DNA of 60,303 bases, from assembly GCF_022640935.1 (NCBI RefSeq), contig NZ_JALCCV010000009.1, positions 1 through 60,303 of the forward strand. The letters are read 5' to 3'. The DNA is from Bifidobacterium sp. Its GTDB lineage: Bacteria; Actinomycetota; Actinomycetes; Actinomycetales; Bifidobacteriaceae. Positions within the stretch are counted from its first letter, which is position 1; the number at the start of each line of letters is the position of its first letter. The position numbers were made by a program, and so were the translations under genes. Below the pieces are notes generated by a model. It ran no database searches. It was not told the origin of the DNA and saw nothing but the letters and a program-made list of their open reading frames with translations. This document shows, one piece after another, positions 1-8,374 of this stretch.

Positions 1-1
1 C

Positions 2-935
2 TTGGAGGTGTTCCGCCCCTCGCTGCACCGTTGGATCATGGGGCACAAGGCGCTCCTATGTAGTCCTGTCACAGGCAGAACCTCTTATCCTGGACAGCAT
101 AATGGCGAGGAGCAGCGTGCTCAGTCCTTGGCCACAGAGTTGAAGGGTCTGCGGGAGGCTCCCGATCGTGAAGCCTTGAAATCACTCTTTCCATTTGCCA
201 GAGCAGCTCTTGCAGGAAACTGGAGTAACGCGAACACTCGTGAAGACGATCCACGGAGGTCCATCTGCAGAGCCGAGCACTTCGATGCGTATTTCCGGCT
301 TTCCACCGATCGTGATGTGTTACATGAAGCGGAATTCAAACAGTTCGTACTTGTTGACGACCTACTCGATCCCGGCTTCCCCAGGGATGATCAGCTTAAG
401 ATTTTCGGGGACAAATATTTCCCCGGCAAGGCGGCATCATATCTCAAAGACAGTGATACTGAACGAATACAGAAGGTTATTCTGGGATGTCTCAAGTGTG
501 ATCAGATGGCTTCCAAAGTGCTCTGGAATTGTATTTCGATCAACGTGGCGACGACGATATTGAACCGGAACAACGGTTCCCGACTTCATACCGACGTGTT
601 GAAAACCATCGTTGGCGCTATCGCTCAGTCCGATTCCATAGCCGCGGTTCCCACCGCCCTGGCACTAGCCGTTCAGATGCAAAAGGAATTGCATGACAGC
701 GGAACTGCCGAGGCTCCGGTTCTTCTGCCGCAGGGTTATGATCTTCTGCGCATACCAATGCATCGCGAGGACTCACAGCCATGGGAAGAAAGCCTGGCTG
801 TGTTGAAGGGAAAGGTGTTGCCGCCGTTCTCTCCGCAGGGGGCAGAGCGCCCGATGCTTTTTGGCACTGATCTCCTTGAGTTCTGCACCCATGCCGTGCC
901 TTACCTCTACGACCACGATGCCGAGTGTCGCAGTG
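2..935 (+). pseudogene. KAP-type P-loop NTPase, central/C-terminal part, interrupted by an insertion sequence
   Basis: The frame is open from the window edge, so the true start lies outside. The segment around residues 85-115, with a cysteine/arginine patch followed by EHFDAYFRL and a helix, resembles the region after the Walker motifs in KAP-family NTPases, where proteins show a conserved 'YFdrYFrf' pattern. The Walker motifs themselves would be upstream and are not visible. KAP proteins are membrane-associated ATPases; the F-plasmid phage-exclusion protein PifA belongs to this family. The frame is cut at the IS256-family insertion: four codons after entering the duplicated target it hits a TAA supplied by the element. 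The reading frame resumes exactly after the second target copy at 2284, so this is a recent disruption and not decay. The KAP assignment rests on pattern resemblance only. Confidence 0.6.
928..935. repeat. Target site duplication, left copy (TCGCAGTG)
   Basis: The octamer TCGCAGTG lies immediately outside the left inverted repeat of the IS256-family element and is repeated exactly at 2284-2291 outside the right end. An 8-bp duplication is usual for the IS256 family. Confidence 0.9.
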
Positions 936-2283
936 GATAACGTCCGGATTCTTGCGCAGTTTTGAGGTGGTGGGAGCATAACCCGTCCTGTGTGTACGAT
1001 TTTCAATCGCTGAAAGTGAAAACCGATTGGAAAGCAGGTACGGGCCATGCCCGAGAAAATCATACAGGTCAACCAGGCCATGTTCGAGACCCAACTCGAC
1101 CGGATGGTCACGGAGAAGGTCACGCAGATCCTCAACCGGATGCTCGACGCCGAGGCGGACGAGCTGACGGGAACTGCGAGATACGGGCGTTCGGACGCGA
1201 GGAAGGCGTATCGGGCCGGTCATTACGAGCGAGCCTTGACGATCAAGGCCGGGAAAATGGCGGTAAAGGTGCCGAAACTCAAGGGCGCCCTGTTCGAGTC
1301 GGCGGTCATCGAACGGTACCGACGCCGGGAGGAATCGGTCGAGGAAGCGCTCATCGACATGTACCTGGCCGGCGTCTCCACGCGTCGCGTCGACGACATC
1401 AGCCAGGCCCTGTGGGGTGAGCGGATGCCGTCCCAGACCCTGTCCGACAAGCTCAAAAAGATCTACGAGGACATCGACGCATGGCGGCAGCGACCGTTGT
1501 CCCAACCGTATCCGTACGTGTTCATGGACGGCGTGTGGCACAAGCGCAGCTGGGGAGGTGCGATCGAGAACGTCTCCGTGCTCGTGGCGATCGGCGTCGG
1601 GTCGGACGGGCACCGGGAGGTCATCGGCGTGGCCGAGGGCATGAAGGAGGACGCCGCCAGCTGGAACTCGTTCGTCTCCTCGCTCATCTCACGGGGGCTT
1701 GCCGGCGTTCGGATGGTGACCGGCGACCGGTGCGCCGGGCTCGTCTCGACGGTCGGCGGACTGCTGCCCGGAGCACGCTATCAACGCTGCATGGTGCATT
1801 TCATGCGCAACGTACTCGCCAGGGTCTCCCCGCGGCACACGCGGTGGGCCGCCGACGCCCTCAAGGCCGTGTTCGCCATGGAATCACGCGAAGCGGCGTT
1901 GGCCAAGGCCGGGCAGGTCGCCGTCGAAATGGACTCCAGGAAACTCAAGGAAGCCGCCAAGTGCCTGCGGGAGGGCATCGGCGAGACCACCACGTACCTG
2001 CTCGAGGATTATCCGGTCGAGCATCGCCGGCGGATCCGGACCAACAACATGATAGAACGATTGAACCGGGAGATCCGGCGTCGGACCCGCGTCGTGGGCG
2101 CGTTCCCCGACGGCAGGAGCGCGCTGATGCTCATCACCGCACGGATTCGCTACGTGACGTCCAACGACTGGTCCACCCGGCGTTACCTGGACATGTCCCG
2201 GCTCGGCGACACCATGAACAAAGCGAACTGAAAACGCACGCGGAACGACAAAACCGAAAGTGCGCAAGACTCCGGGCACTACC
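936..2283 (+). mobile_element. Intact IS256-family insertion sequence, 1348 bp
   Basis: The element is bounded by imperfect terminal inverted repeats (936-966 and 2253-2283) sharing the core TCTTGCGCA, and by the perfect 8-bp direct repeat TCGCAGTG. It carries one full-length transposase gene. Length, duplication size and gene content all match the IS256 family. It splits a KAP-type NTPase gene. Both ends and the transposase look undamaged, so it may still be mobile. A much shorter relative with the same 5' non-coding region lies at about 27.9-28.2 kb. Confidence 0.93.
1047..2231 (+). CDS. IS256-family transposase
   Basis: 394 aa, the usual length for the family. It catalyses cut-and-paste or copy-out transposition through a DDE active site. 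The triad is visible: D161 in FMDGVWHKR, D227 in MVTGDRCAGL and E337 in NNMIERLNREIRRR. The family's C/H signature is present as RYQRCMVHFMRN between the second D and the E. The start is an ATG with a GCAGG-like ribosome site about 10 nt upstream; the alternative reading frames crossing this gene are longer only by chance in GC-rich DNA. The gene fills the element, leaving about 110 bp of leader and 50 bp of trailer that include the inverted repeats. No frameshift or stop is present. Confidence 0.96.
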   Translation: MPEKIIQVNQAMFETQLDRMVTEKVTQILNRMLDAEADELTGTARYGRSDARKAYRAGHYERALTIKAGKMAVKVPKLKGALFESAVIERYRRREESVEEALIDMYLAGVSTRRVDDISQALWGERMPSQTLSDKLKKIYEDIDAWRQRPLSQPYPYVFMDGVWHKRSWGGAIENVSVLVAIGVGSDGHREVIGVAEGMKEDAASWNSFVSSLISRGLAGVRMVTGDRCAGLVSTVGGLLPGARYQRCMVHFMRNVLARVSPRHTRWAADALKAVFAMESREAALAKAGQVAVEMDSRKLKEAAKCLREGIGETTTYLLEDYPVEHRRRIRTNNMIERLNREIRRRTRVVGAFPDGRSALMLITARIRYVTSNDWSTRRYLDMSRLGDTMNKAN

Positions 2284-2291
2284 TCGCAGTG
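2284..2291. repeat. Target site duplication, right copy (TCGCAGTG)
   Basis: Exact copy of the octamer at 928-935. The two copies are 1356 bp apart, a multiple of three, so removing the element plus one copy restores the reading frame of the interrupted gene. Confidence 0.9.
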
Positions 2292-2692
2292 CGTTCGAGT
2301 TACTGCGTTCGTTGGTGAGTCCCAACCAGTACCCGCTTTTCGTTGTGGACGCCCTTGCAGAAAAGACGGACACGGGCTATGTGTTTAACGGGCTGTTGTT
2401 GTCGAAGTTGGTGACAAGGGAACAATATCAGAGCGCCATCGATACGCTCATCGATTGGGGAACTCTGTGGGAGTACGCTCCGTCGGATCGTCAAGCAGTC
2501 GCCGCCTATCAAGTAGCTCTCGATAGTTCTAGTTCACCATCGAGTTCATCGCCGTCGCAACCGCCTGCCTCGCCCGAGGAGCCGGAAGCCTCATCCGAGG
2601 AGCCTGAACTCGGGGACCCGATTCCCGAAGCTCAGACCAAGCTCGTCGTGGACGGTTGGGAGAAGCGTATCAATGAGGCAGCCACACATTAA
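2284..2692 (+). pseudogene. KAP-type NTPase, C-terminal fragment after the insertion
   Basis: Continuation of the frame interrupted at 935. From the right target copy it reads RSAFELLRSLVSP and continues for about 135 residues to the stop at 2690-2692. It ends in a serine/proline/glutamate-rich tail, probably disordered. There is no start codon or ribosome site of its own, so on its own it is probably not translated unless read-through or excision occurs. It converges on the ATPase-peptidase gene: the two stop codons are only 15 bp apart. Confidence 0.75.
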
Positions 2693-2707
2693 TTTGGAAG
2701 CGTTCAA

Positions 2708-4189
2708 TCAAATTTTCTTCTTGAAGAACTTGCTCATTAGCTCGGTTGTTTTTCTCCCTAATTCCGAGGAACTATTCTGATTTGTAGTATCTGTCGGAAC
2801 ATTGCTATCCGAGAATACGTCAATAGCTAGTTTTCCAACATATTTCCCAAGTGCATTTTCAAAGTCACGAGTGTTGTCGGCATAATCTGTGGTTGCATGA
2901 ACAAGTTCGTGAATCAGTGTCTCATAAAAAACTTCTTTATTATTTAATACCGTCTTCTTTAGGACAATAAGACCAAGTTGAGAATCATAGACACCGTGAA
3001 CGTCGCCGGAAGTGAACTCATTGATCGTATTGGAAATCCGAATTCGCTTTTCCCACTTTGATAGTTCAAAATATTTCAGTAATGAATTTCGTAAATCCCA
3101 AATGCTCTGTTGCTTTACTGAAAGTGCGCGTTCGTCGACCCAATCGTATTTAAAGTTGTCGTTATATTCTTGACGCACGATATCAAATGTCCCAATGGGG
3201 TTGCCATTTTCGTCCTCGTCGTCTTTCACACGATCAAAAACTGCTTCAGGTACGATGACCAGTTCACGTCCACTTTCTCGGATTTTCTCTTTGTCGTCTT
3301 CACTTAAATCAAAGGCGTCGAACGATGACATAAAGACACTCGGTTTTAGCGCATTATACTTCTTGATTGCATACGCTTGGACATCCACATAATTGATTTC
3401 ATCGCCTTGAGTTCCTTTCGGAATTTTCTTAAGCTGAGAAAGAAGTTCGGAAATCACTTCAAGGGTTGATGAATTGAGCAACATATTTTTGACAATTCCG
3501 GAATAGGCGGTACGTCCCACCGCTGAACGCTCTCGATTAAGAGCTTTCTTCAACGCAGCATTCTTCCTCGTGATATTGTAATCAAAAGAGTAATTGTCCT
3601 CATCGGATACTTTGACTCCGTTTACATAGATATTGGCGCTATCTCCGCTTTTGCCATATATTTCACCAAAAGGAGTGATGTCCAACGGGCTTTTATCTTC
3701 AAAATAGAGGAATAACTTTTTTGCATCTTCGATCTCCTTATCTGAAACTTGAAGTATGAATTCCGTTCCTGTGAATTTGCAATCCAAGGGTTCTGAAAAA
3801 ACAGCGTGCAACGTCTGCACGTCATCAAACCCTTCTTTTTTATGCATGGCTAACGAGATGTGACCAAACTTTGAATCGATAACAACACTTCGACCGGAAC
3901 GGTTGAGAACAGCTAGAGCGTCTTTCAAGCCAACTCCAAATTTGCCAATCACATTGGTCGCTTTGATTTTTTCTATGTTCTGGTTCTGTGTGAAGTGTTC
4001 ATAGTTCAGGCCACGACCGTAATCTCGGATATGCCATAATCCTTGCTTGTCTTTTGTAAAGGTTGGCTCTTGGCACCCCGTTAGAAGCGTTTCGTCTAAT
4101 GCGTTCGAGATGATCTCTCGAACTGCATGAAAAATCTCCCAATTGTCCAGAACTTTTTCAATATTTAAATCAAAATATCGTTTACTCAT
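2708..4189 (-). CDS. GHKL (HSP90-like) ATPase fused to an HExxH zinc metallopeptidase
   Basis: 493 aa. The N-terminus has all three Bergerat-fold ATP-binding boxes: the N box REIISNALDE (24-33), DYGRG (56-60) and GKFGVGLKDAL (82-92). This is the arrangement of HSP90, MutL and MORC-type ATPases. Near the C-terminus is a zincin active site, HELVH at 427-431, followed by a DNTRDFE stretch in which E444 or D438 could be the third zinc ligand. The middle 300 residues are unrecognised. The inferred behaviour is an ATP-driven conformational switch that controls a protease, probably cytoplasmic since no signal or membrane segment is seen. A GGGAGAGG ribosome site precedes the ATG. Base composition is much more AT-rich than the core genome, suggesting horizontal transfer. 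It is divergent from the 151-aa gene and sits beside KAP and HEPN genes. The domains are well supported; the biological role is inference. Confidence 0.85.
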   Translation of the reverse strand: MSKRYFDLNIEKVLDNWEIFHAVREIISNALDETLLTGCQEPTFTKDKQGLWHIRDYGRGLNYEHFTQNQNIEKIKATNVIGKFGVGLKDALAVLNRSGRSVVIDSKFGHISLAMHKKEGFDDVQTLHAVFSEPLDCKFTGTEFILQVSDKEIEDAKKLFLYFEDKSPLDITPFGEIYGKSGDSANIYVNGVKVSDEDNYSFDYNITRKNAALKKALNRERSAVGRTAYSGIVKNMLLNSSTLEVISELLSQLKKIPKGTQGDEINYVDVQAYAIKKYNALKPSVFMSSFDAFDLSEDDKEKIRESGRELVIVPEAVFDRVKDDEDENGNPIGTFDIVRQEYNDNFKYDWVDERALSVKQQSIWDLRNSLLKYFELSKWEKRIRISNTINEFTSGDVHGVYDSQLGLIVLKKTVLNNKEVFYETLIHELVHATTDYADNTRDFENALGKYVGKLAIDVFSDSNVPTDTTNQNSSSELGRKTTELMSKFFKKKI

Positions 4190-4562
4190 CCAACCGACCT
4201 CTCCCTTGATCCAGATTCTACTTGGTTACAAAATGTACCATGCATAGAGTGAATGGATGTTGCGAGGGCCGTCGGATAGTCTCTCGCAGTGAGTATACGG
4301 ACTAGAACAATGGATTGTTGTAGAGCGTAACAAACGAAGCAAATCGAACAATCGAAGGATAATCAACTTGTTTGACTTCAGCACTGATTAAGCAGTAAAC
4401 AAAACAATGATTATTGAAAGTCGTTCTGATTTATCCGAGGCGCATACATAAAAGCTGACGAGCTTCATATTTTTCTATGGTGAATTACTATTCACTATCG
4501 GTGGATTAGGACTATCATATTACCTGTCTGATTATTTTATTGCCAACGAAGGAGTGCCTATT
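4190..4562. other. Divergent intergenic region of the accessory island
   Basis: 373 bp of AT-rich DNA between the ATPase-peptidase gene and the 151-aa gene. It must hold both promoters. An imperfect inverted repeat, GGTTACA...TGTACC (4224-4239), lies about 35 bp before the ATPase-peptidase start and could be an operator, but it is short. I see no RNA gene and no convincing ORF. Confidence 0.5.
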
Positions 4563-5018
4563 ATGGGTGGACCTACTAGGATATATTATGAAGAGATAGC
4601 TCAGCTTACTAATGAGCGGGCGCTCAGCGTTTCATCCTCGGTAAGATTCAGTAATCAGAAAACGATTCTAATTTTGTTCGGTATCGAGAACTGGCATCCT
4701 TACAGTGGTTTCTTCTCGAATGGAACTGTGGCAGTGTGGTTCGCGAATGAGGGTGACGAAAGATATCATAATACCATAGGGGAATCGCAAGAACGCATTC
4801 TCGAGAAATACGACCATTTCGAAGAGTATAAAACCCGGACCAACACTAATCGTTTTGCTTTTCTTAAGGAAAAGGAAACTGGAATGTACCGGTTTATTGG
4901 GGAATACGAACTCGATGATATATTCACAAAGGAATCCGAAGAAAGCCTAGCCCTCTGGAAGAGAATAGGCACTATGGCCATCGTGACTTTACCAGAAAAG
5001 ACTTTGTCTAGGTATTGA
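4563..5018 (+). CDS. Unrecognised 151-aa protein, possibly an SRA/DUF3427-like reader domain
   Basis: I chose the ATG at 4563 because GAAGGA lies about 10 nt upstream; a GTG at 4554 overlaps that site. The protein is soluble and has no signal or membrane segment. The second half contains NRFAFLKEKETGMYRFIGEYEL followed by LALWKRI. This is reminiscent of small beta-barrel domains attached to restriction enzymes and helicases (SRA-like or DUF3427-like), where an FLF...YxxlGxxe pattern recurs. The resemblance is weak and no catalytic motif is visible. It is AT-rich like its neighbours and divergent from the ATPase-peptidase gene, so it may be a specificity or sensor component of the same island. 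Otherwise hypothetical. Confidence 0.6.
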   Translation: MGGPTRIYYEEIAQLTNERALSVSSSVRFSNQKTILILFGIENWHPYSGFFSNGTVAVWFANEGDERYHNTIGESQERILEKYDHFEEYKTRTNTNRFAFLKEKETGMYRFIGEYELDDIFTKESEESLALWKRIGTMAIVTLPEKTLSRY

Positions 5019-5583
5019 TATGAACTGGATTTTAGGGCCTTGGAAAATCACGTCGTCCTTGCGTTGTGCTATTTCGAGGCCCATGGGCGGTATCAGGTCT
5101 TGCCCCTGTCAGAATAGTCACAATGTGATCTTCCGTGGATACAACATGACTTGCGACCGTGGGTGTGAGGGGGCATCTTGTCTTCTGTGTGCACGTGTTC
5201 TTTGAAATAGTAGCGGGACGATAACAACTTAAGAATTAAGCATCAGGAATTGCTAGGCCGCATAGTAGCATGCTGAGGCAACGCGGTTATCGGATAAATA
5301 TACGGAAGTCCCAAGGCCGGATGCTATACAGATTCTGTGCGTCTGAGGAATTCGACAGTTGCACGCGTATCAGGCGATGGCGGATTCGTTTTTTTCTCAG
5401 ACATCCAGAATTTCCGGCAATGGTATTCGAGGACTGGTTCAAAAGCTGGATTCAAGTATTGGAGTTCAGTCCACTTCAGACCGTGCAAGAAACAATGAAC
5501 CACACAATATTAATACAAGGTTGTTTATATTCTGTATATAAATCATTTGTTAATATTACGCAAATGAAATAAATAATGCATTT
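5019..5583. other. AT-rich gap between the 151-aa gene and the HEPN gene
   Basis: 565 bp. Short open frames exist (5020-5205, cysteine-rich; 5270-5572) but have no ribosome site, and I recognise no homology. The last 60 bp before the HEPN gene are very AT-rich (TATATAAAT and TTAATATTA) and probably contain its promoter. It may hold decayed coding sequence. Confidence 0.4.
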
Positions 5584-8088
5584 ATGTATGAAAGCCTAAT
5601 AGGCGAAAGAATTCTATTGAAAGGGATTGCATTGACCAATGATATTAGACCAATTACCTTGTCGAGTGAGGAGCTTTTCGCAAAATATGGTAGGCGTGAG
5701 GAGGCAGAACATATCCTAGATTTTTGGTTACTTGGGCAGTGCCTCGCGGAGTGTGTGATAAAAGATACCTATAAAAGCAGTGCACTTGGGCAACTTTGTC
5801 AGAACCTGACGCCAGAAGGTGTCGCGGTGCGTAGAGAGTTTATGAAGAGGCTAGTGAAAGAATCGACTAGAAATATTCCGTTCACGCCAACTCCGAATGA
5901 CGCAAACTTGTTGGCTCTGTTGACTCTATTCCATTGCGACATTCTTATTGACCTAAAAAAGACCTCTGCACTGGACATAGCTAAAGAAATTGGTGAGGAA
6001 ATAAAATCGAAATCATTGCTATTCCCGTTTTCATTTGGTCGAGACCTGTACGATCGTTTGCAGAAGATCAAGAAAACGGAGGTCCGCAATCTTGGCTATA
6101 CCGATACTATAAGATTATTTGATGGGGCTCAGACGGGAGTCTTTCATGTTGGACGTTATCTTTTTGGTCCATTTGGGCTAATACAGACATCATTTCGAAG
6201 AAGTATCCCGCCGAGACGTGACTTACGTCTTCAACACTCTTCGGACAGGACAAATCGCTCCGCACATACAATATGGTTGTCATCAAGTATGAGAGCTCCC
6301 ATAAACGCATATCGCGCAATATTTGACGATGTGCTTAACGATACGAGTGGTGAATTATCTGATTGGGCTGGTTTTTTTAGACGAATTTCAATTACGAGGA
6401 AGCAAGATTATGATGCTGGCTCCGAAACATCAATTCCATATTTCGTTGGCGATGCATTCAGTGATATTGAATTAATTCTTATAGCGAAGAAATTATGTGA
6501 AGATTCTAGTGTCTATAATCTACTTCCGGAAGATTTTGTTGAAAGACTAACTTCGGATGTCGCGAATTTGAATAATTCCTTTGATCTCAAGTGTAATAGA
6601 TCCGAGTTAATGCAGGCAATTATGTGTGCTCCTGATGCTGTAATTCGGAGCGCAATTGATGAGCTAGTCTTAAATATGACGATTACTGTTCCACCAGAAG
6701 AAATTAGAATTCCTGTATTGAACGGGAAGCATTACTTAGGGCAATGGGGTACATATTTTGAACTCGGGCATTTAGGTACCCGAGTAACTGGTATGTTTCC
6801 CAGTCTTCCTGAGCTTCGTTTAAGAAATTTGCTGCGCTCCTCCTATCAAGATCTTGGAGATGATTACAGGAAAAATTTAGATTGGATATTACGAAGTGTT
6901 GATGGTTCTAGTTTTGATGATAGGCTCATGAATTATATTTCATCCGCGGATCCAAGAGAGGTACTTAAACGTTCGATTCTTCCGTATAAAGCAGCTACCG
7001 ATTTTGTATGCAAATTCGTTCACTTAGACACTGACAGATTAAATTCTTTAAATGCTGATTCCTTCGATTTGGAAGAGATTCTATCTTGGAGACTCGGTTT
7101 TACAGAGAGGTCGCACCATGGCGGGTATACCAAATTCATGAAGGCACATCATGACGCTACTGCAGCAATCCCCGGAAGTGAAGATGAAGTCGACTATCTG
7201 TTGAGTATGAGAGGTGGGGTAACGCATCTCTTTACTTCATTAGAGGCATATTTAAAGCAGTTATTGGCTTTTTTGACCTGGTCGCTTATGTCCGATCATT
7301 ATAAGGATGAAAATCCATTTAGATATACAGTGGGGAAGGCCCTTAGCTTTGCTAATCACATGTTGTTATCTAGTGCTGGGGCAGATGGTGATATTGAATC
7401 ATTAACTTTAAGACCACTCATTAATCAGTATCGTCATTTATATAATTTGCTCGATAGTAGTGATGTCGAGAACAATAGCAAACGACCAGAGGGCGATTAT
7501 CCATCTTTTACAGGTAAAACCACACTCCAACTCTTTCCCTTCCGTCATACAATCCCATTTCTCGATTTACGTACGAGGGCAAAAAAAGAGATATTGGAAC
7601 AGCTTAGACAATTTGCAGATTCGCTATCGACAGAGACCATTCTGGAAGTAAGGAATGGGTTTTCTCATGGCGGGTTGAAACAGCCACCTGATTTATATAC
7701 TGTCCGATCGGTATTCACTACAATTCATAATTCAGTTCAACGTATTGAAGCTGCAGGGCTAGGGTTAGCTGTTAGTAATTATGAGCATTCGGAATCTGAT
7801 CCTTGGGGAAGAGTTAAGCATAAGCTTGTGAGTGAAACAGGTATGGTTAGAATTCTCCAGGAACCTTCCGATCTCGAGTTTATTGGATTACCTGTTCCAG
7901 AGTCATCACAACTAATTCTCAGTACGGCGATCCTTCAAACGTCAAATGAGCCTCTCAGGTTTAGTATTGGGTCCGATTCTGATTATTCAAATTATTGGAA
8001 GGGCTTTCCAAATTACCCTGAGCCTTCTGAAATACTTGGAATTGAAAGTGATGTGCAGAGTAAGAGTGGCATTCGCAAGATGGACTGA
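5584..8088 (+). CDS. Large protein with C-terminal HEPN-like domain (putative RNase effector)
   Basis: 834 aa, AT-rich, unrecognised over its first 530 residues. The C-terminal third has the layout of a HEPN domain. An amphipathic helix follows THLFTSLEAYLKQLLAFL (547-564), and about 125 residues later comes RNGFSH (690-695), a canonical RNx3H (Rx4H) motif of metal-independent HEPN ribonucleases, preceded by LSTETILEV. Such domains cleave RNA in toxin-antitoxin, Abi, ApeA-type and CRISPR-associated proteins. No membrane segment is visible. The start lacks a Shine-Dalgarno sequence; TAATAT-type hexamers lie just upstream, so the message may be leaderless. I infer an RNA-cleaving effector held inactive by its long N-terminal part or by a neighbour. 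The HEPN call rests on the motif and helix pattern only; a non-catalytic HEPN or an unrelated helical protein remains possible. Confidence 0.65.
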   Translation: MYESLIGERILLKGIALTNDIRPITLSSEELFAKYGRREEAEHILDFWLLGQCLAECVIKDTYKSSALGQLCQNLTPEGVAVRREFMKRLVKESTRNIPFTPTPNDANLLALLTLFHCDILIDLKKTSALDIAKEIGEEIKSKSLLFPFSFGRDLYDRLQKIKKTEVRNLGYTDTIRLFDGAQTGVFHVGRYLFGPFGLIQTSFRRSIPPRRDLRLQHSSDRTNRSAHTIWLSSSMRAPINAYRAIFDDVLNDTSGELSDWAGFFRRISITRKQDYDAGSETSIPYFVGDAFSDIELILIAKKLCEDSSVYNLLPEDFVERLTSDVANLNNSFDLKCNRSELMQAIMCAPDAVIRSAIDELVLNMTITVPPEEIRIPVLNGKHYLGQWGTYFELGHLGTRVTGMFPSLPELRLRNLLRSSYQDLGDDYRKNLDWILRSVDGSSFDDRLMNYISSADPREVLKRSILPYKAATDFVCKFVHLDTDRLNSLNADSFDLEEILSWRLGFTERSHHGGYTKFMKAHHDATAAIPGSEDEVDYLLSMRGGVTHLFTSLEAYLKQLLAFLTWSLMSDHYKDENPFRYTVGKALSFANHMLLSSAGADGDIESLTLRPLINQYRHLYNLLDSSDVENNSKRPEGDYPSFTGKTTLQLFPFRHTIPFLDLRTRAKKEILEQLRQFADSLSTETILEVRNGFSHGGLKQPPDLYTVRSVFTTIHNSVQRIEAAGLGLAVSNYEHSESDPWGRVKHKLVSETGMVRILQEPSDLEFIGLPVPESSQLILSTAILQTSNEPLRFSIGSDSDYSNYWKGFPNYPEPSEILGIESDVQSKSGIRKMD

Positions 8089-8374
8089 ATTGATTTCTGT
8101 TCTTGCTCGTTCAGCGAAGATGAATTCCAGAGGTTGCTCAGCGTTTCACTGAGTGCGATACGTCATATTTTGACACGATTTTGTGAACTCCCGACTCATT
8201 AGAATTGCGGGTATCACTAGAATCTGTTGCTGTCATGGCCCGATCGTCGGGAGGTGTCTTGGTGATATTTGCTGAATTTAATTACTGTCTATTGCTGTGA
8301 GTTTTCAGTAGCCATTGGAGGGAGGGGTAGGGGGAACTGCGAATGCTACCCTGCACATCCCCGCCATTGTCCCG

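Noticed and set aside
4224..4239. Imperfect inverted repeat GGTTACA...TGTACC before the ATPase-peptidase gene as an operator
   Set aside because: Only six paired bases with a bulge; expected by chance in AT-rich DNA and unsupported by a second copy.
5020..5205. 61-aa cysteine-rich ORF after the 151-aa gene
   Set aside because: No ribosome site, irregular cysteine spacing and no recognisable family; likely chance.
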